Positions 23,543 through 32,106 of a stretch of 64,000 bases of DNA are shown here, piece by piece. Origin of the DNA: a virus; the IMG/VR virus record IMGVR_UViG_3300020057_000029, positions 91,224 to 155,223 of that record; one strand, written 5' to 3'. The notes beneath the pieces were generated by a model. It was given only the letters and a program-made list of their open reading frames with translations, was not told the DNA's origin and made no database searches. How positions within the stretch are numbered: the first letter of the stretch is position 1; each line of letters begins with the position of its first letter. The position numbers were made by a program, and so were the translations under genes.

Positions 23543-25561
23543 TTATTTTTTTTCAGACTTTTCCATGGTTTTAGGCCTATCGAACTCTTTTAGTTCGTGA
23601 ACGTGTCTTGGGTGTAATACGGCATCATCGTGTTCATTAATACCAAACTTAACATGTTTTCCAGAAAGGATTTTTCCATGTTGTTTGTTTGGCAAATGAT
23701 GCATTTCGCCGGTTGGTTTTTTGGCAAAATATTCACCACCACGAGAGATCACCTTGCCCGTATGAGGGTGCTCGGAATCGATTTTTTCAGACTTTTCCAT
23801 GGTTTTAGGCTTTTTGTAACATTCCTTATCTTCGCCAGTCATCATTGCATCAGAAAATTTCTTGAGCTCTTTTTCGGCTTCAACGCTTTTTTTCAAAATC
23901 ATAGTTTTGCCAAAAGAGTCTATTTCGCTTTTGGTCATGTTGGGCATTCGCTTCTTCATAAATTCTTGAAACTGTTCACGCTTGTCCCATTTAGAATATT
24001 CTTCTTCTGCGCGAATTAACCACTCGGACTTTGTTAGGTTGGGCTTCATTTGTCTGATGCGCTTCAAATTCTTATGAGCAATTTCTTTGGCTGTATAAAC
24101 GGTCTCGGAAGCAGCGCCATGACGAACCTTCTGGCCCATGTGGGACATTCCCATGCCAGCTTTTAGGCCAGGGCTCATTTTATTACCAGCTACCTTGTCG
24201 GATAGAGGTTTGTTAACATTATCCGTTTTCTTCATACTGCCCTTGCCGAACGGCGAACCGATTGCAGCATTAATTGTCGAAGTGCCGTTCGAGGTAGCGG
24301 TATTGCCTAGGCTCTGAGGAGGAGGAGGAGGCGGTGGTGGTGGCGCATCTACTTTGTGCATTTTTTTGTCGAGATGCTCTTTGGCGAGCGCAGCGCCGTC
24401 TGTTAACGCACCAGGCGAGCTCATTCCAGAACCTGCGGTCATCGCTTTTTCCATCTTTTGTTCGCCAGAATCATTTTTTGGCTGTTTTTGCACATTAGCA
24501 GATGGGTTCATTGCTTTACCCAATAGCTTTTTGCGCTTATCAGCCATTCCGGCCTCAAAACGATCATCTTTACGAGCAGATGTATGAGCGGCTTGTAAGT
24601 GAAGCTTCATGCGGTCAAGATGATGAGCTCCAGCTTTATGATCTTTGGTACCCTGAGAATGCTCAAAATGCATTTTAGCAGCTTCTTCATGATCTTTGGT
24701 AGAAAAACCACGATATTCGTGGATGCGCTGATGACTCATCACGTCTTTGCCTGAGCTAGTGCGACCCATGGTGTGACCAGGATCTCTAAAAGGTGTTTTG
24801 CCAAAGGTCTTTGCGCTGGCCTTTGGGGTGCCAATTGAAGCATTGGGTTTCTCGATACCTGCAGCAGATTTGTCAACTGAAGCTGGAGCTTGTGATGTCA
24901 TTTCTTTTTTCATGGGGGTGATTCCTAGCTTATTAGCATGATGATTCGGGTCTTCTGCCTTTTTTACATCGGCGAAAACATCGGACTTAAGAAGTTCAAT
25001 TTCTGCGTAAGGTACTGTTTTAAAAGACTGTTCTGATTTAAAAAAATCGGCGATATTATCGACTTTTTTAGTTTTTTCGGGCATTTCGGGCATTTTTTCA
25101 GCTATAGCCATTTTGTTACAATGGGACTCTGTTATGGTACATTTACGAGCAATAGATCTTGTAATTGTCATACCTTTTTTATCAAGCTTTGCGCCTTCAA
25201 TAGAGAAACCAACTACATTGTGTTCGTTAATACCTCTTTTCTCAGCATCGTATTGAAAAAGACCGGCTACGTGCAGACCAGACTCTGTATGGGTAAAGAG
25301 CTCACCCATAACGTAAACGTAGGGAACCTTGCATTTGTTCCAAAAATAGCGGTGTCTTTCGTTATCACAGTCTTCTAACTTAAAGATTTTCTTAGCTTTT
25401 AAGATCTTTCCAATAATTTGCATTGGGTAGTCTTTTTTATGCTCCCAATTGAAATTTCCGGTTTTGTCTAACGAGGAGATATCCATTCCTGCTACGGAAA
25501 TGATTTCGCCAGAAGAGTCTATGTTTTCAGAAGCTGCTATTCCGTCAATTAGGGTGGACAT
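23543..25561 (-). CDS. Prohead protease-like protein with long Lys/His-rich C-terminal extension
   Basis: The 672-aa protein has an N-terminal domain (about 1-155) like the phage prohead protease family: a DSSGEIISVAGMDIS segment, NFNWEHKKDYPMQIIGKI (His42 nucleophile-side motif), VMGELF, and GFSIEGAKL (catalytic Ser). The remaining 500 residues are low complexity and charged, with a nine-proline run near 405 and several xKSE motifs (NLTKSEW, NMTKSEI, KTMEKSEK twice). It may be a protease fused to a scaffold or core that is degraded during maturation. It is encoded opposite to the surrounding head genes, which is unusual. Confidence 0.72.
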   Translation of the reverse strand: MSTLIDGIAASENIDSSGEIISVAGMDISSLDKTGNFNWEHKKDYPMQIIGKILKAKKIFKLEDCDNERHRYFWNKCKVPYVYVMGELFTHTESGLHVAGLFQYDAEKRGINEHNVVGFSIEGAKLDKKGMTITRSIARKCTITESHCNKMAIAEKMPEMPEKTKKVDNIADFFKSEQSFKTVPYAEIELLKSDVFADVKKAEDPNHHANKLGITPMKKEMTSQAPASVDKSAAGIEKPNASIGTPKASAKTFGKTPFRDPGHTMGRTSSGKDVMSHQRIHEYRGFSTKDHEEAAKMHFEHSQGTKDHKAGAHHLDRMKLHLQAAHTSARKDDRFEAGMADKRKKLLGKAMNPSANVQKQPKNDSGEQKMEKAMTAGSGMSSPGALTDGAALAKEHLDKKMHKVDAPPPPPPPPPQSLGNTATSNGTSTINAAIGSPFGKGSMKKTDNVNKPLSDKVAGNKMSPGLKAGMGMSHMGQKVRHGAASETVYTAKEIAHKNLKRIRQMKPNLTKSEWLIRAEEEYSKWDKREQFQEFMKKRMPNMTKSEIDSFGKTMILKKSVEAEKELKKFSDAMMTGEDKECYKKPKTMEKSEKIDSEHPHTGKVISRGGEYFAKKPTGEMHHLPNKQHGKILSGKHVKFGINEHDDAVLHPRHVHELKEFDRPKTMEKSEKK

Positions 25562-25735
25562 ATGATTAAGATTACCTTAGACATGTCTTATCATGGATAT
25601 CATTAGTTTATTTCAATTGATTTGGCAAGATTTTTCAATTCAACTGCTCGATTTTATACAGTAAAAGTGTTCCGTCTTAATCCTTTTTGTATACAATGAG
25701 TTATCTCATTCCACAAACCCTTAAAGGAGAATAAT
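25562..25735. promoter_or_regulatory. Divergent promoter region between protease and head genes
   Basis: The 174-base AT-rich gap holds a TATACAAT element at 25690-25697 facing right and an AAGGAG ribosome site before the 25736 start. The leftward start has AAGG at a suitable distance. No hairpin of note. Confidence 0.45.
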
Positions 25736-26194
25736 ATGAAATCGACCAGTAAAGCAGAAGCTCTATTGCGCGACGTAGCTGATCATCTCAGAAAACGTTA
25801 CGCTGGTAGTGCAAGCATTGACACTGTTCGTGAAGCCCGTGATTCCAATGGCTGGCCCATGCTGTTTCTTTCCGATGCCGGAAATGAAGCTGCTGGACAA
25901 CCTGTGATCGCCCTTCGCATTAAAGCAGTTGACGCAGTTTCTAAAGATGTGTTCGGCAACGACCTGATCGCATTTGCCCCTCACAGTCTAGAGATCGCCT
26001 ATGAATTGGATGGTACTGAACCAGAAGCAAGTCAAGCGGATCTTCTAAAAGCCCAATTTGAAGCCATTAAAACCGGTGTAAAAATTCAACAAAAGGCAAT
26101 CGCAGATGGTACCGCAGTAACCGCAGCTAATATGGACGCTGCTGCAGTAGCAGTTGAGATCGAAGATCTTTATTGGCCAACCAAAGGCGTTTAA
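25736..26194 (+). CDS. Head-module protein of unknown function, 152 aa
   Basis: Not recognised. A compact alpha/beta protein with an N-terminal helix (residues 4-22), central strands, and a helical C-terminus (115-145). A strong AAAGGAGA site precedes it and it lies two genes before the major capsid protein, so a decoration or assembly role is plausible. Confidence 0.6.
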   Translation: MKSTSKAEALLRDVADHLRKRYAGSASIDTVREARDSNGWPMLFLSDAGNEAAGQPVIALRIKAVDAVSKDVFGNDLIAFAPHSLEIAYELDGTEPEASQADLLKAQFEAIKTGVKIQQKAIADGTAVTAANMDAAAVAVEIEDLYWPTKGV

Positions 26195-26217
26195 TCGCTT
26201 AATACGGAGGCTAATAT

Positions 26218-26946
26218 ATGTATACAGAACAAGATCTTTCAAAAATGTTAGCGGAAGTGGAAAAAGAATTTGCTGGTGCTCTTGCTAAAGCTGAAGAAGA
26301 AAAATCTTCTCTAGCTAAGTCAGAAACTGCAAATGCCGATGCCGCTACCGAAGAGACTGCCAAAGTTGAAGAGAAATCTGCAACGGCGGAAATCGCTCTC
26401 GCTAAAAACGAAGACGAAGACGAAGATAAAGACGATTGCGATTACGACGACGAGGATCATGAAGAAATAGAGAAAATCTATAAGTCCATGTCCAAATCTG
26501 AACGTAAAGCACACTTGAATGCGCTCGGGAAATGTGGAGAAATGTCAATGAAAAAGTCCGAAAAAGACACTTTAGTTGAAATTGAAACCCCTATTGCTGA
26601 CGCTGGTAAAGAAATCGAACTTCTTAAGTCCGAATTTTCGACTAAACTTGCCGCTTCTGAAGCAAAAAGCGAAGAGTTAAAAAAGAATCTAGATGCCGTG
26701 TCAGAATTTTTGACCAGATTGGTTAAGAAAACTGCACCCCAAGGTAAGGGTATCACTAATCTCGACAGTATCGCCAAAAGCGATGTTGGCGCTGATGAAG
26801 AGAAGCCTTTGTCGAAGAGTGAAATTAGCACTCGTCTAGCTAAAAAAGCCGCTGAACCTACTTTGGCCAAGTCGGATAGAGAGGCTATCAATGCTTTCTA
26901 CCTACAAGGCGCAAATATTAACACTGTAAACCACTTACTCAAGTAA
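26218..26946 (+). CDS. Acidic scaffold/core-like protein with repeated KSE motifs, 242 aa
   Basis: The protein is helical and very charged, with a DEDEDKDDCDYDDEDHEE acidic run (about 64-81). It contains many copies of a short motif: LAKSE, SKSE, MKKSE, LLKSE, IAKSD, LSKSE and LAKSD. It directly precedes the major capsid protein with a GGAG-type ribosome site, the usual place of a scaffold. The KSE/KSD sites may be where the prohead protease cuts it during maturation. Confidence 0.65.
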   Translation: MYTEQDLSKMLAEVEKEFAGALAKAEEEKSSLAKSETANADAATEETAKVEEKSATAEIALAKNEDEDEDKDDCDYDDEDHEEIEKIYKSMSKSERKAHLNALGKCGEMSMKKSEKDTLVEIETPIADAGKEIELLKSEFSTKLAASEAKSEELKKNLDAVSEFLTRLVKKTAPQGKGITNLDSIAKSDVGADEEKPLSKSEISTRLAKKAAEPTLAKSDREAINAFYLQGANINTVNHLLK

Positions 26947-26977
26947 TTGGTAAAAAGACTTAAATAAGGAGAATAAA

Positions 26978-28363
26978 ATGATCGAACAACTTCAGTCACT
27001 TATGAAAGCTCTTGAGGCCGGTAGTTACAACGCCGCCCCAGGTCAGCTTGCGCAAGGTGCTGCTTTAATGGTGGAAGACCTTTCCCCAGTAATGCAAAAC
27101 GTAACGTTTGACGACAGCCATATCAAACTTCAAAAAATGCTAACTAGCAAAGATGTAAAAGCTACAATGCATCAATTCAACCGTCAACTTGACTATGGAA
27201 TCTTCGGTGGTTCTGCTCAATTTGAAGGCGGCATTGGTGAAGAAGATACCTCGAACTACGTTCGTGCTATCGTTCCCATGGCCTATTACAGCACGACTCG
27301 TCGTGTTTCTGTTGCTGCTAACCTCATCGGTGCTTTCGACGGCGTAAAAGCTGAAGACCGTGCTGCTGCTGACGCTGCAATGAAACTTGCTGGCGATATC
27401 GAATTCGACTGCTTCCGTGGTCAATCCGATTTCTCAAACGCTGGTGTGTTTGACGGTAACCCTCTCGCTGTAGCGAAAGTGCCCAATATGATTGGACTTG
27501 ACCAACAAGTTCGTCAGTCGGACGCTCAACAAAATACGCAAGATCTTATGTTTGCTGAGTACGGCTCAGACCAAACTGTAGTACTCTCTGCTGGTGGCGC
27601 TCTAACCCAGTCCATCATCGAAGATTCCGCAGTTCGTAGCTCTATGAACATGGGTAATGCTGATAAGCTCGTTCTCGATCCTATCAGTCTCTCTGCATAT
27701 AACAAGATCGCCCACGCTAAAGAACGTATCATGCTCGCTGGCTCTGCTCAAGAAGCTTCCGGCGCTCACTTACGTACTCAGTGGACCTCTTCGGCTATCG
27801 TATCACTTGAAGCTTCGCGCTTCTTGAGTGGTAAGACTCGTCCTGCTCGCGCTCGCGCATCAGCTCTCGCTGGTCCCGCTATCGCTGCTGCTGACGCTGG
27901 TGCCGCTGGTTCGCTCTTGGCCGCTGCTGCATACGTATACTATGCTACTGCTGTTAATGAACGTGGCGAAAGTACTCCTGGTGCATCTAGTTCTGTAACC
28001 CCTGCTCTTGCTGGTAACAAGGTCAATGTGACCATTACTGCAGTAGCTGGAGCTAAGTACTACAACTTGTATCGATCTGCCGCTGGTGGAAATGCAGCTT
28101 CTGCAAAATTCATTGGCAAGATTGCACAAGGTTCTGGCAACCCTGTATTCGCGGATCTTGGTAACCGTTCCCCTGGTTCTGTTACTGGTTTCTTGATTCA
28201 AGGTAACACCATGGGTCTTGCTCAGTTGGCTCCATATAGCAAATTGAAATTGGCTGTTAGTGACCTCTCACTTCCTGAGGCACACTTCAGATTCCTTTCT
28301 CTTGCTGTATACCAACCTCGCAAAAACGTTCTGATCGAGAACATTGATGGTCAACTTAGCTAA
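26978..28363 (+). CDS. Major capsid protein with an internal Ig/FN3-like domain
   Basis: The 461-aa protein follows the scaffold-like gene and has a strong AAGGAGA site and terminator, as expected for an abundantly expressed capsid gene. Its body (residues 1-290 and 405-461) shows HK97-type features such as LDYGIFGGSAQFEGG and a C-terminal FLSLAVYQPRKNVLIENIDG. Between about 300 and 405 there is an Ala/Gly-rich linker and a domain with YVYYATAVNERGESTPG and YYNLYRSAAGG, typical of FN3/Ig-like surface domains inserted into phage capsid proteins. Codon use is highly regular. Confidence 0.8.
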   Translation: MIEQLQSLMKALEAGSYNAAPGQLAQGAALMVEDLSPVMQNVTFDDSHIKLQKMLTSKDVKATMHQFNRQLDYGIFGGSAQFEGGIGEEDTSNYVRAIVPMAYYSTTRRVSVAANLIGAFDGVKAEDRAAADAAMKLAGDIEFDCFRGQSDFSNAGVFDGNPLAVAKVPNMIGLDQQVRQSDAQQNTQDLMFAEYGSDQTVVLSAGGALTQSIIEDSAVRSSMNMGNADKLVLDPISLSAYNKIAHAKERIMLAGSAQEASGAHLRTQWTSSAIVSLEASRFLSGKTRPARARASALAGPAIAAADAGAAGSLLAAAAYVYYATAVNERGESTPGASSSVTPALAGNKVNVTITAVAGAKYYNLYRSAAGGNAASAKFIGKIAQGSGNPVFADLGNRSPGSVTGFLIQGNTMGLAQLAPYSKLKLAVSDLSLPEAHFRFLSLAVYQPRKNVLIENIDGQLS

Positions 28364-28395
28364 TCAATAGCAATATTAGTTAGTTACGCAAAAAA

Positions 28396-28438
28396 AGAAA
28401 AGCCACTTGTTTAATTACAGGTGGCTTTTTCTTTTTTT
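28396..28438 (+). terminator. Rho-independent terminator after the capsid gene
   Basis: Inverted repeat AAAAGCCACTTGT / ACAGGTGGCTTTT with a 6-base loop (one G-T pair) followed by a T-rich tract. Confidence 0.88.
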
Positions 28439-28507
28439 ATTTATGCTAATCTATCTTCTTGCGATTATCTGTTTTTGCTTTTTCATATTGCTTTCTGTAT
28501 CTATTCA

Positions 28508-28516
28508 TAGTACAAT
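28508..28516 (+). promoter_or_regulatory. AGTACAAT promoter before the second homing endonuclease
   Basis: The hexamer TACAAT (28511-28516) ends exactly 6 bases before the ATG at 28523, the same geometry as at 10947-10955. No ribosome site is present, so a leaderless mRNA is predicted. Confidence 0.5.
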
Positions 28517-28522
28517 ACGTAT

Positions 28523-30226
28523 ATGAAGGATAAAATATCAGAACTGTATAAAAAAGGTGTGAAAACATCAGATATAGCCATGGTTCTAAGGAAAACGCCT
28601 CAAAGAATTAATCAAGTGCTGATAGAGCTTGGCTTAAAGCAAAAAACGTTTGACTATTCGCCAAAAATAACTGCTATCATTGCTGAAAGCATTCTTGCTT
28701 TTAATAGAGATGGTCTGACCGTAACTGAAATATCAAAAAGGGTTGATCTAACAACCACTGGAATCAGAAATTTTCTTAAAAAACGTAGTATTTCAACAAA
28801 CGCATCCAAAGAAGACAGGTCTAGGCCTTGTGTTGTTTGTAAATTAGTGTTCACTCCGAAACACTCAGATGGGGTGAAAAAAAACAAATACAAGACTTGC
28901 TCTGTCGAATGTCGCTCTAAGCACGCTAGTGAATACAGAACGAAATATACAAAAGATGATATCGATAAGGTTTTAGAGCTAAAAAAGGCCAATACTGCCA
29001 ATGATGAGATTTGCCTGGCAACAGGGGTAAATATAAATAAGATCAAAGAGGTGATCAAAGAAAATGCCTTGTTTTTGGACCCAAAAGTGGCTCAAAAGAA
29101 TGCTTATGAAGCTAAGCTAAAAAAGAATACTCGTTCTATGGAAGAGATGCGAGCTTATTACGGAAAAATAGCCGTATCAGAAGAAAGTCTTGAAAAAACA
29201 AAAACAATTCTTTTGGAAAGGGGTTTTGAATATATAGATGGTTTTGAGGGCAAAAGCAATCCTTTTAAAATCAAATGTCTAGTCTGCAATAATATCAGAA
29301 CTACACATAGGATAAACAATGTGGTCAAAAACGCCTGTATGTTCTGTTCTGGATGTAAAAAAACTTCCAAAGCCGAAATAGAAATTGGGGCATGGGTAAA
29401 CTCTTTAAAGATAAAGGCTGAAAAATTCAAGTTTGAATACCGAAAAGATGGTGGCGAAATAGATGTTTTTGTTCCCCTTGTAAAGGTGGGAATAGAATAC
29501 TGTGGTCTTTATTGGCATAACGAAAATAGCCCAACCTCAAGAGGGGTGGATTATCATTTCAACAAAATGAAAAAGGCTAACAAAGAAGGTATTCGCCTAA
29601 TAACCATTTTCGAAGACGAATGGCTCAATAAAAAAGATCAAATTAAAGGATTTTTACGATCTGTTCTTAATAAAAATGAAATAAGGCTTTTTGCCAGAAA
29701 AACAGATTTGAGAGAGGTGCCTAAAAAAGAGGCCTCTCTTTTCTTAGAGGAAAATCATATCCAGGGTTCTTCTCAAATCGAATCGGCTTTTGGCCTTTAT
29801 TACAACGAAGAGCTTGTTGGTATTGTAACTGGCAACAAACATCACAGACAGGGAATGAAAAATCAATTCATACTGAATCGATTGGCCTTTAAAACAAACG
29901 TAAGTGTGGCTGGTGGTTCGTCTCGGCTTCTTAAGGCGCTAATTGGTTATGCTAAAAAGAATGGCTATTTAAAACTAGTCTCGTGGTCAGACAATAGGTG
30001 GTCCGAAGGTAATGTTTACGAAAAACTAGGGTTTGTATTGGAAGAAACCCTTGGCCCAGACTATTCTTACGTAGTTGGCCAAAAAAGAATCTCCAAGCAA
30101 TCTTGTACCAAGGAAAACTTGCTCAAAAAAGGAGCCATTGGTAACACAGAAAAAGAAATGGCCCTCAGTTTAGGATATAGCAGAATATGGGATTGTGGCA
30201 AAAAACGCTGGACCTTCGCCTTGTAG
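28523..30226 (+). CDS. Free-standing Vsr-like homing endonuclease (HE2)
   Basis: The 567-aa protein has two N-terminal helix-turn-helix-like segments (residues 1-85), a zinc finger (CVVCK...CSVEC, about 93-124), a third DNA-binding segment, and a CLVCN...CMFCSGC zinc site near 255-280. The Vsr-like nuclease follows (about 285-365: GEIDVFVP, IEYCGLYWHNE, RLITIFEDEW), then the same C-terminal GNAT-like domain as the paralogue at 10962 (FLEENHIQGS, GGSSRLLKAL, SDNRWSEGNVYEKLGF, RIWDCGKKRW). The two proteins share roughly their last 250 residues but not their N-termini, so modules have been swapped. It lies between the capsid terminator and a phosphoesterase. Confidence 0.85.
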   Translation: MKDKISELYKKGVKTSDIAMVLRKTPQRINQVLIELGLKQKTFDYSPKITAIIAESILAFNRDGLTVTEISKRVDLTTTGIRNFLKKRSISTNASKEDRSRPCVVCKLVFTPKHSDGVKKNKYKTCSVECRSKHASEYRTKYTKDDIDKVLELKKANTANDEICLATGVNINKIKEVIKENALFLDPKVAQKNAYEAKLKKNTRSMEEMRAYYGKIAVSEESLEKTKTILLERGFEYIDGFEGKSNPFKIKCLVCNNIRTTHRINNVVKNACMFCSGCKKTSKAEIEIGAWVNSLKIKAEKFKFEYRKDGGEIDVFVPLVKVGIEYCGLYWHNENSPTSRGVDYHFNKMKKANKEGIRLITIFEDEWLNKKDQIKGFLRSVLNKNEIRLFARKTDLREVPKKEASLFLEENHIQGSSQIESAFGLYYNEELVGIVTGNKHHRQGMKNQFILNRLAFKTNVSVAGGSSRLLKALIGYAKKNGYLKLVSWSDNRWSEGNVYEKLGFVLEETLGPDYSYVVGQKRISKQSCTKENLLKKGAIGNTEKEMALSLGYSRIWDCGKKRWTFAL

Positions 30227-30229
30227 CCA

Positions 30230-30238
30230 TGATATAAT
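30230..30238 (+). promoter_or_regulatory. Perfect extended -10 TGATATAAT before the phosphoesterase
   Basis: TGATATAAT is followed by exactly 6 bases and then ATG at 30245, so +1 would be the A of the start codon. No Shine-Dalgarno is present. Confidence 0.62.
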
Positions 30239-30244
30239 CCTGTT

Positions 30245-30925
30245 ATGAGAATAGACGCAATTTCAGACACACACCGCAAGCATGAACATTTTTCACTAAA
30301 AGGTGGAGATGTTTTGGTTTGTAGCGGTGACATATGTTCTCGCGGATCGCTAGATGAAGCTATAGATTTTCTTACTTGGTTCGAAGTTCAGCCATATAGG
30401 TACAAAATACTTGTTCCTGGCAATCATGACTGGGTGTTCGAGAGGAATCCTTCTTTAATGGATGCTGAGTGTGATATTCGCAATATAATTTTACTAAATG
30501 ACTCAGGAATTGTCTTAGAAGGCGTAAGATTTTGGGGTTCCCCAGTCCAACCTAGATTTTGTGATTGGGCCTTTAACCGAGATCGTGGAGCGGATATTAA
30601 AAAACACTGGGATCTCATACCTGTAGATACCGATGTTTTGATCACTCATGGGCCTCCTGCTGGTATTTTGGACTATGTTGCTCACGGCGGGTCTGTAGGC
30701 TGTCACGATCTTTTGAATAAGATCATGAGAACTGATGTAAAACTTCATATTTTCGGCCACATACATATGGGTCGTGGTACCATGAAAGTTGGAAACAAGT
30801 TGTTTGTAAACGCAGCAAGTTTAAATGAACAATATCAGCCAGTTGAAGGCGTTCCTCACAAGATAAAGCTGCTAAAAAGTGGCGAATTTAAGGTTCTATC
30901 CCAAAGAGCAAAGCAATCTTTATAG
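30245..30925 (+). CDS. Calcineurin-like metallophosphoesterase
   Basis: The 226-aa protein has all metal-ligand motifs of the MPPED2-like class: DAISDTH (4-10), VCSGDIC (27-33), PGNHDW near 58, ITHGPPAGILD near 137 and FGHIHMGRG near 175. Such enzymes hydrolyse phosphodiesters or nucleotides, including 2',3'-cyclic nucleotides in some members. It follows the endonuclease gene from its own predicted leaderless promoter. The natural substrate is unknown; a role in nucleotide salvage or counter-defence is possible. Confidence 0.82.
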   Translation: MRIDAISDTHRKHEHFSLKGGDVLVCSGDICSRGSLDEAIDFLTWFEVQPYRYKILVPGNHDWVFERNPSLMDAECDIRNIILLNDSGIVLEGVRFWGSPVQPRFCDWAFNRDRGADIKKHWDLIPVDTDVLITHGPPAGILDYVAHGGSVGCHDLLNKIMRTDVKLHIFGHIHMGRGTMKVGNKLFVNAASLNEQYQPVEGVPHKIKLLKSGEFKVLSQRAKQSL

Positions 30926-30977
30926 AGTACATGTCACTGGCATTTTGCTAGTGTCTATTCTTTTAAGGAGAATTGTC

Positions 30978-31256
30978 ATGGCCCTAAGTAAACGAACCAA
31001 AGATATTATGATCGTAGCAATGGCTGATAAAAAAGCCGCTAACGAACTTGCCGATGCAGTAGCTGCTGGCAGTAACCCCCAGGCTACTTCTGTCGCTGCT
31101 CTCGGAGCTCTTGCTGACGTAGGCTTTGTAGACGTAGCAGATGTCGGTCCAGCGGACTTAGCATTAGCTGCTGATGTTGACGCTAGGATTAGCAGTGTTC
31201 AGGGTAAAATCGATGCCGTTATCGCTGCTCTAAAAGCAGCTGGATTGATGGCTTAA
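30978..31256 (+). CDS. Small Ala-rich virion protein, 92 aa
   Basis: The start at 30978 has TAAGGAG eight bases upstream; a longer frame from 30879 overlaps the phosphoesterase and is less likely. The protein is Ala/Val/Asp-rich, with a helical N-terminus (TKDIMIVAMADKKAANEL) and a C-terminal helix (SVQGKIDAVIAALKAAG). It is followed by a terminator. It resembles small, abundant phage head-associated proteins, but the function is not established. Confidence 0.6.
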   Translation: MALSKRTKDIMIVAMADKKAANELADAVAAGSNPQATSVAALGALADVGFVDVADVGPADLALAADVDARISSVQGKIDAVIAALKAAGLMA

Positions 31257-31340
31257 TTTAACTCATCTATCTAAAGATTGGGAACCACTACCTCTTTTAC
31301 GAGAGGCGCGAGAATTCTTGATTTTCAAAACGTATTATCG

Positions 31341-31391
31341 CTAGAGCCAGGGCAAGAAGCTTAAACAGCTGACTTCCCTGGCTAGTTTTTT
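31341..31391 (+). terminator. Rho-independent terminator
   Basis: AGCCAGGG and CCCTGGCT form a stem with a loop of about 23 bases, which holds a nested AAGC/GCTG-type hairpin, followed by AGTTTTTTG. It overlaps the end of the opposite-strand kinase gene and ends the small Ala-rich gene's transcript. Confidence 0.75.
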
Positions 31392-32008
31392 GTCAATTTT
31401 TCCGCCAGATCACGAAGCTGTTCTTGAACACCTTCAACGCTACGTTCAGCGTCGATGAGCTCGACTTTCACTCCAGTTTGCTCAATATATTTCATAAAAC
31501 TTTGATATACGAGCTCTTGAAAACCAGGGCCTTTTGCTTCAATGGCATCAACAAACCCATTGCGTTTGCCACGACGTGCAAGAGCAGTTTCGGGAGCCAA
31601 TGACAAGAAAACCACCGCGTCAGGAAGCTTAGTGTGTTTAACAACAACATTCATGTAGAATTCTTGAGTAAACTCAGGATTTACGTTATGGTCAGTGTAT
31701 GCCAAATGAGATAGCCATCCACGATCACTTACGATAAAATCATACTTATCTGCCACAGTGGCATAGAAACGCTGGTTTTCATTGCGCATTGCAGCAAATA
31801 CATACTCCATCGATCTGCCGTCCATGCCAGCAGCTGGGTCCAAAATAAGCTTGCGTAGAGCTACGCATACTGGAATATGAGGACTGCCCACTTCTCTAGT
31901 GTCCAGAACTCTATAGCCACGTTCTTTTAGCTGATCGATAAAATAGGCCCAAGCAGTAGTTTTGCCAGAACCGTCAATTCCTTCAAATTCAATAACTCTT
32001 GCGTTCAT
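31382..32008 (-). CDS. tmk: Thymidylate kinase
   Basis: The 208-aa protein has the P-loop EGIDGSGKTT (9-18), a DR motif in SDRGWLSHLAY (about 95-105) and a LID-like segment ALARRGKRNGF near 140. It phosphorylates dTMP to dTDP for phage DNA synthesis. A strong AGGAGAA site precedes the start. It is the only nucleotide-metabolism gene in the window and is encoded opposite to the head and neck genes. Confidence 0.88.
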   Translation of the reverse strand: MNARVIEFEGIDGSGKTTAWAYFIDQLKERGYRVLDTREVGSPHIPVCVALRKLILDPAAGMDGRSMEYVFAAMRNENQRFYATVADKYDFIVSDRGWLSHLAYTDHNVNPEFTQEFYMNVVVKHTKLPDAVVFLSLAPETALARRGKRNGFVDAIEAKGPGFQELVYQSFMKYIEQTGVKVELIDAERSVEGVQEQLRDLAEKLTKN

Positions 32009-32032
32009 TTTTTTGTTCTCCTAAGTACTTGA

Positions 32033-32044
32033 AAATATGATATA
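32033..32044. promoter_or_regulatory. Near-palindromic TGATATAATTATA element in a divergent gap
   Basis: The 98-base gap between tmk and the 32107 gene holds TATGATATAATTATATTA. It reads as an extended -10 rightward, and its AT-rich palindrome could also serve leftward. Both flanking genes have normal ribosome sites. Confidence 0.45.
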
Positions 32045-32106
32045 ATTATATTAATAAACTGGTTGTTCCAATCTTAAGAATATAGCTTACCCTATCTGGA
32101 GTCAAA

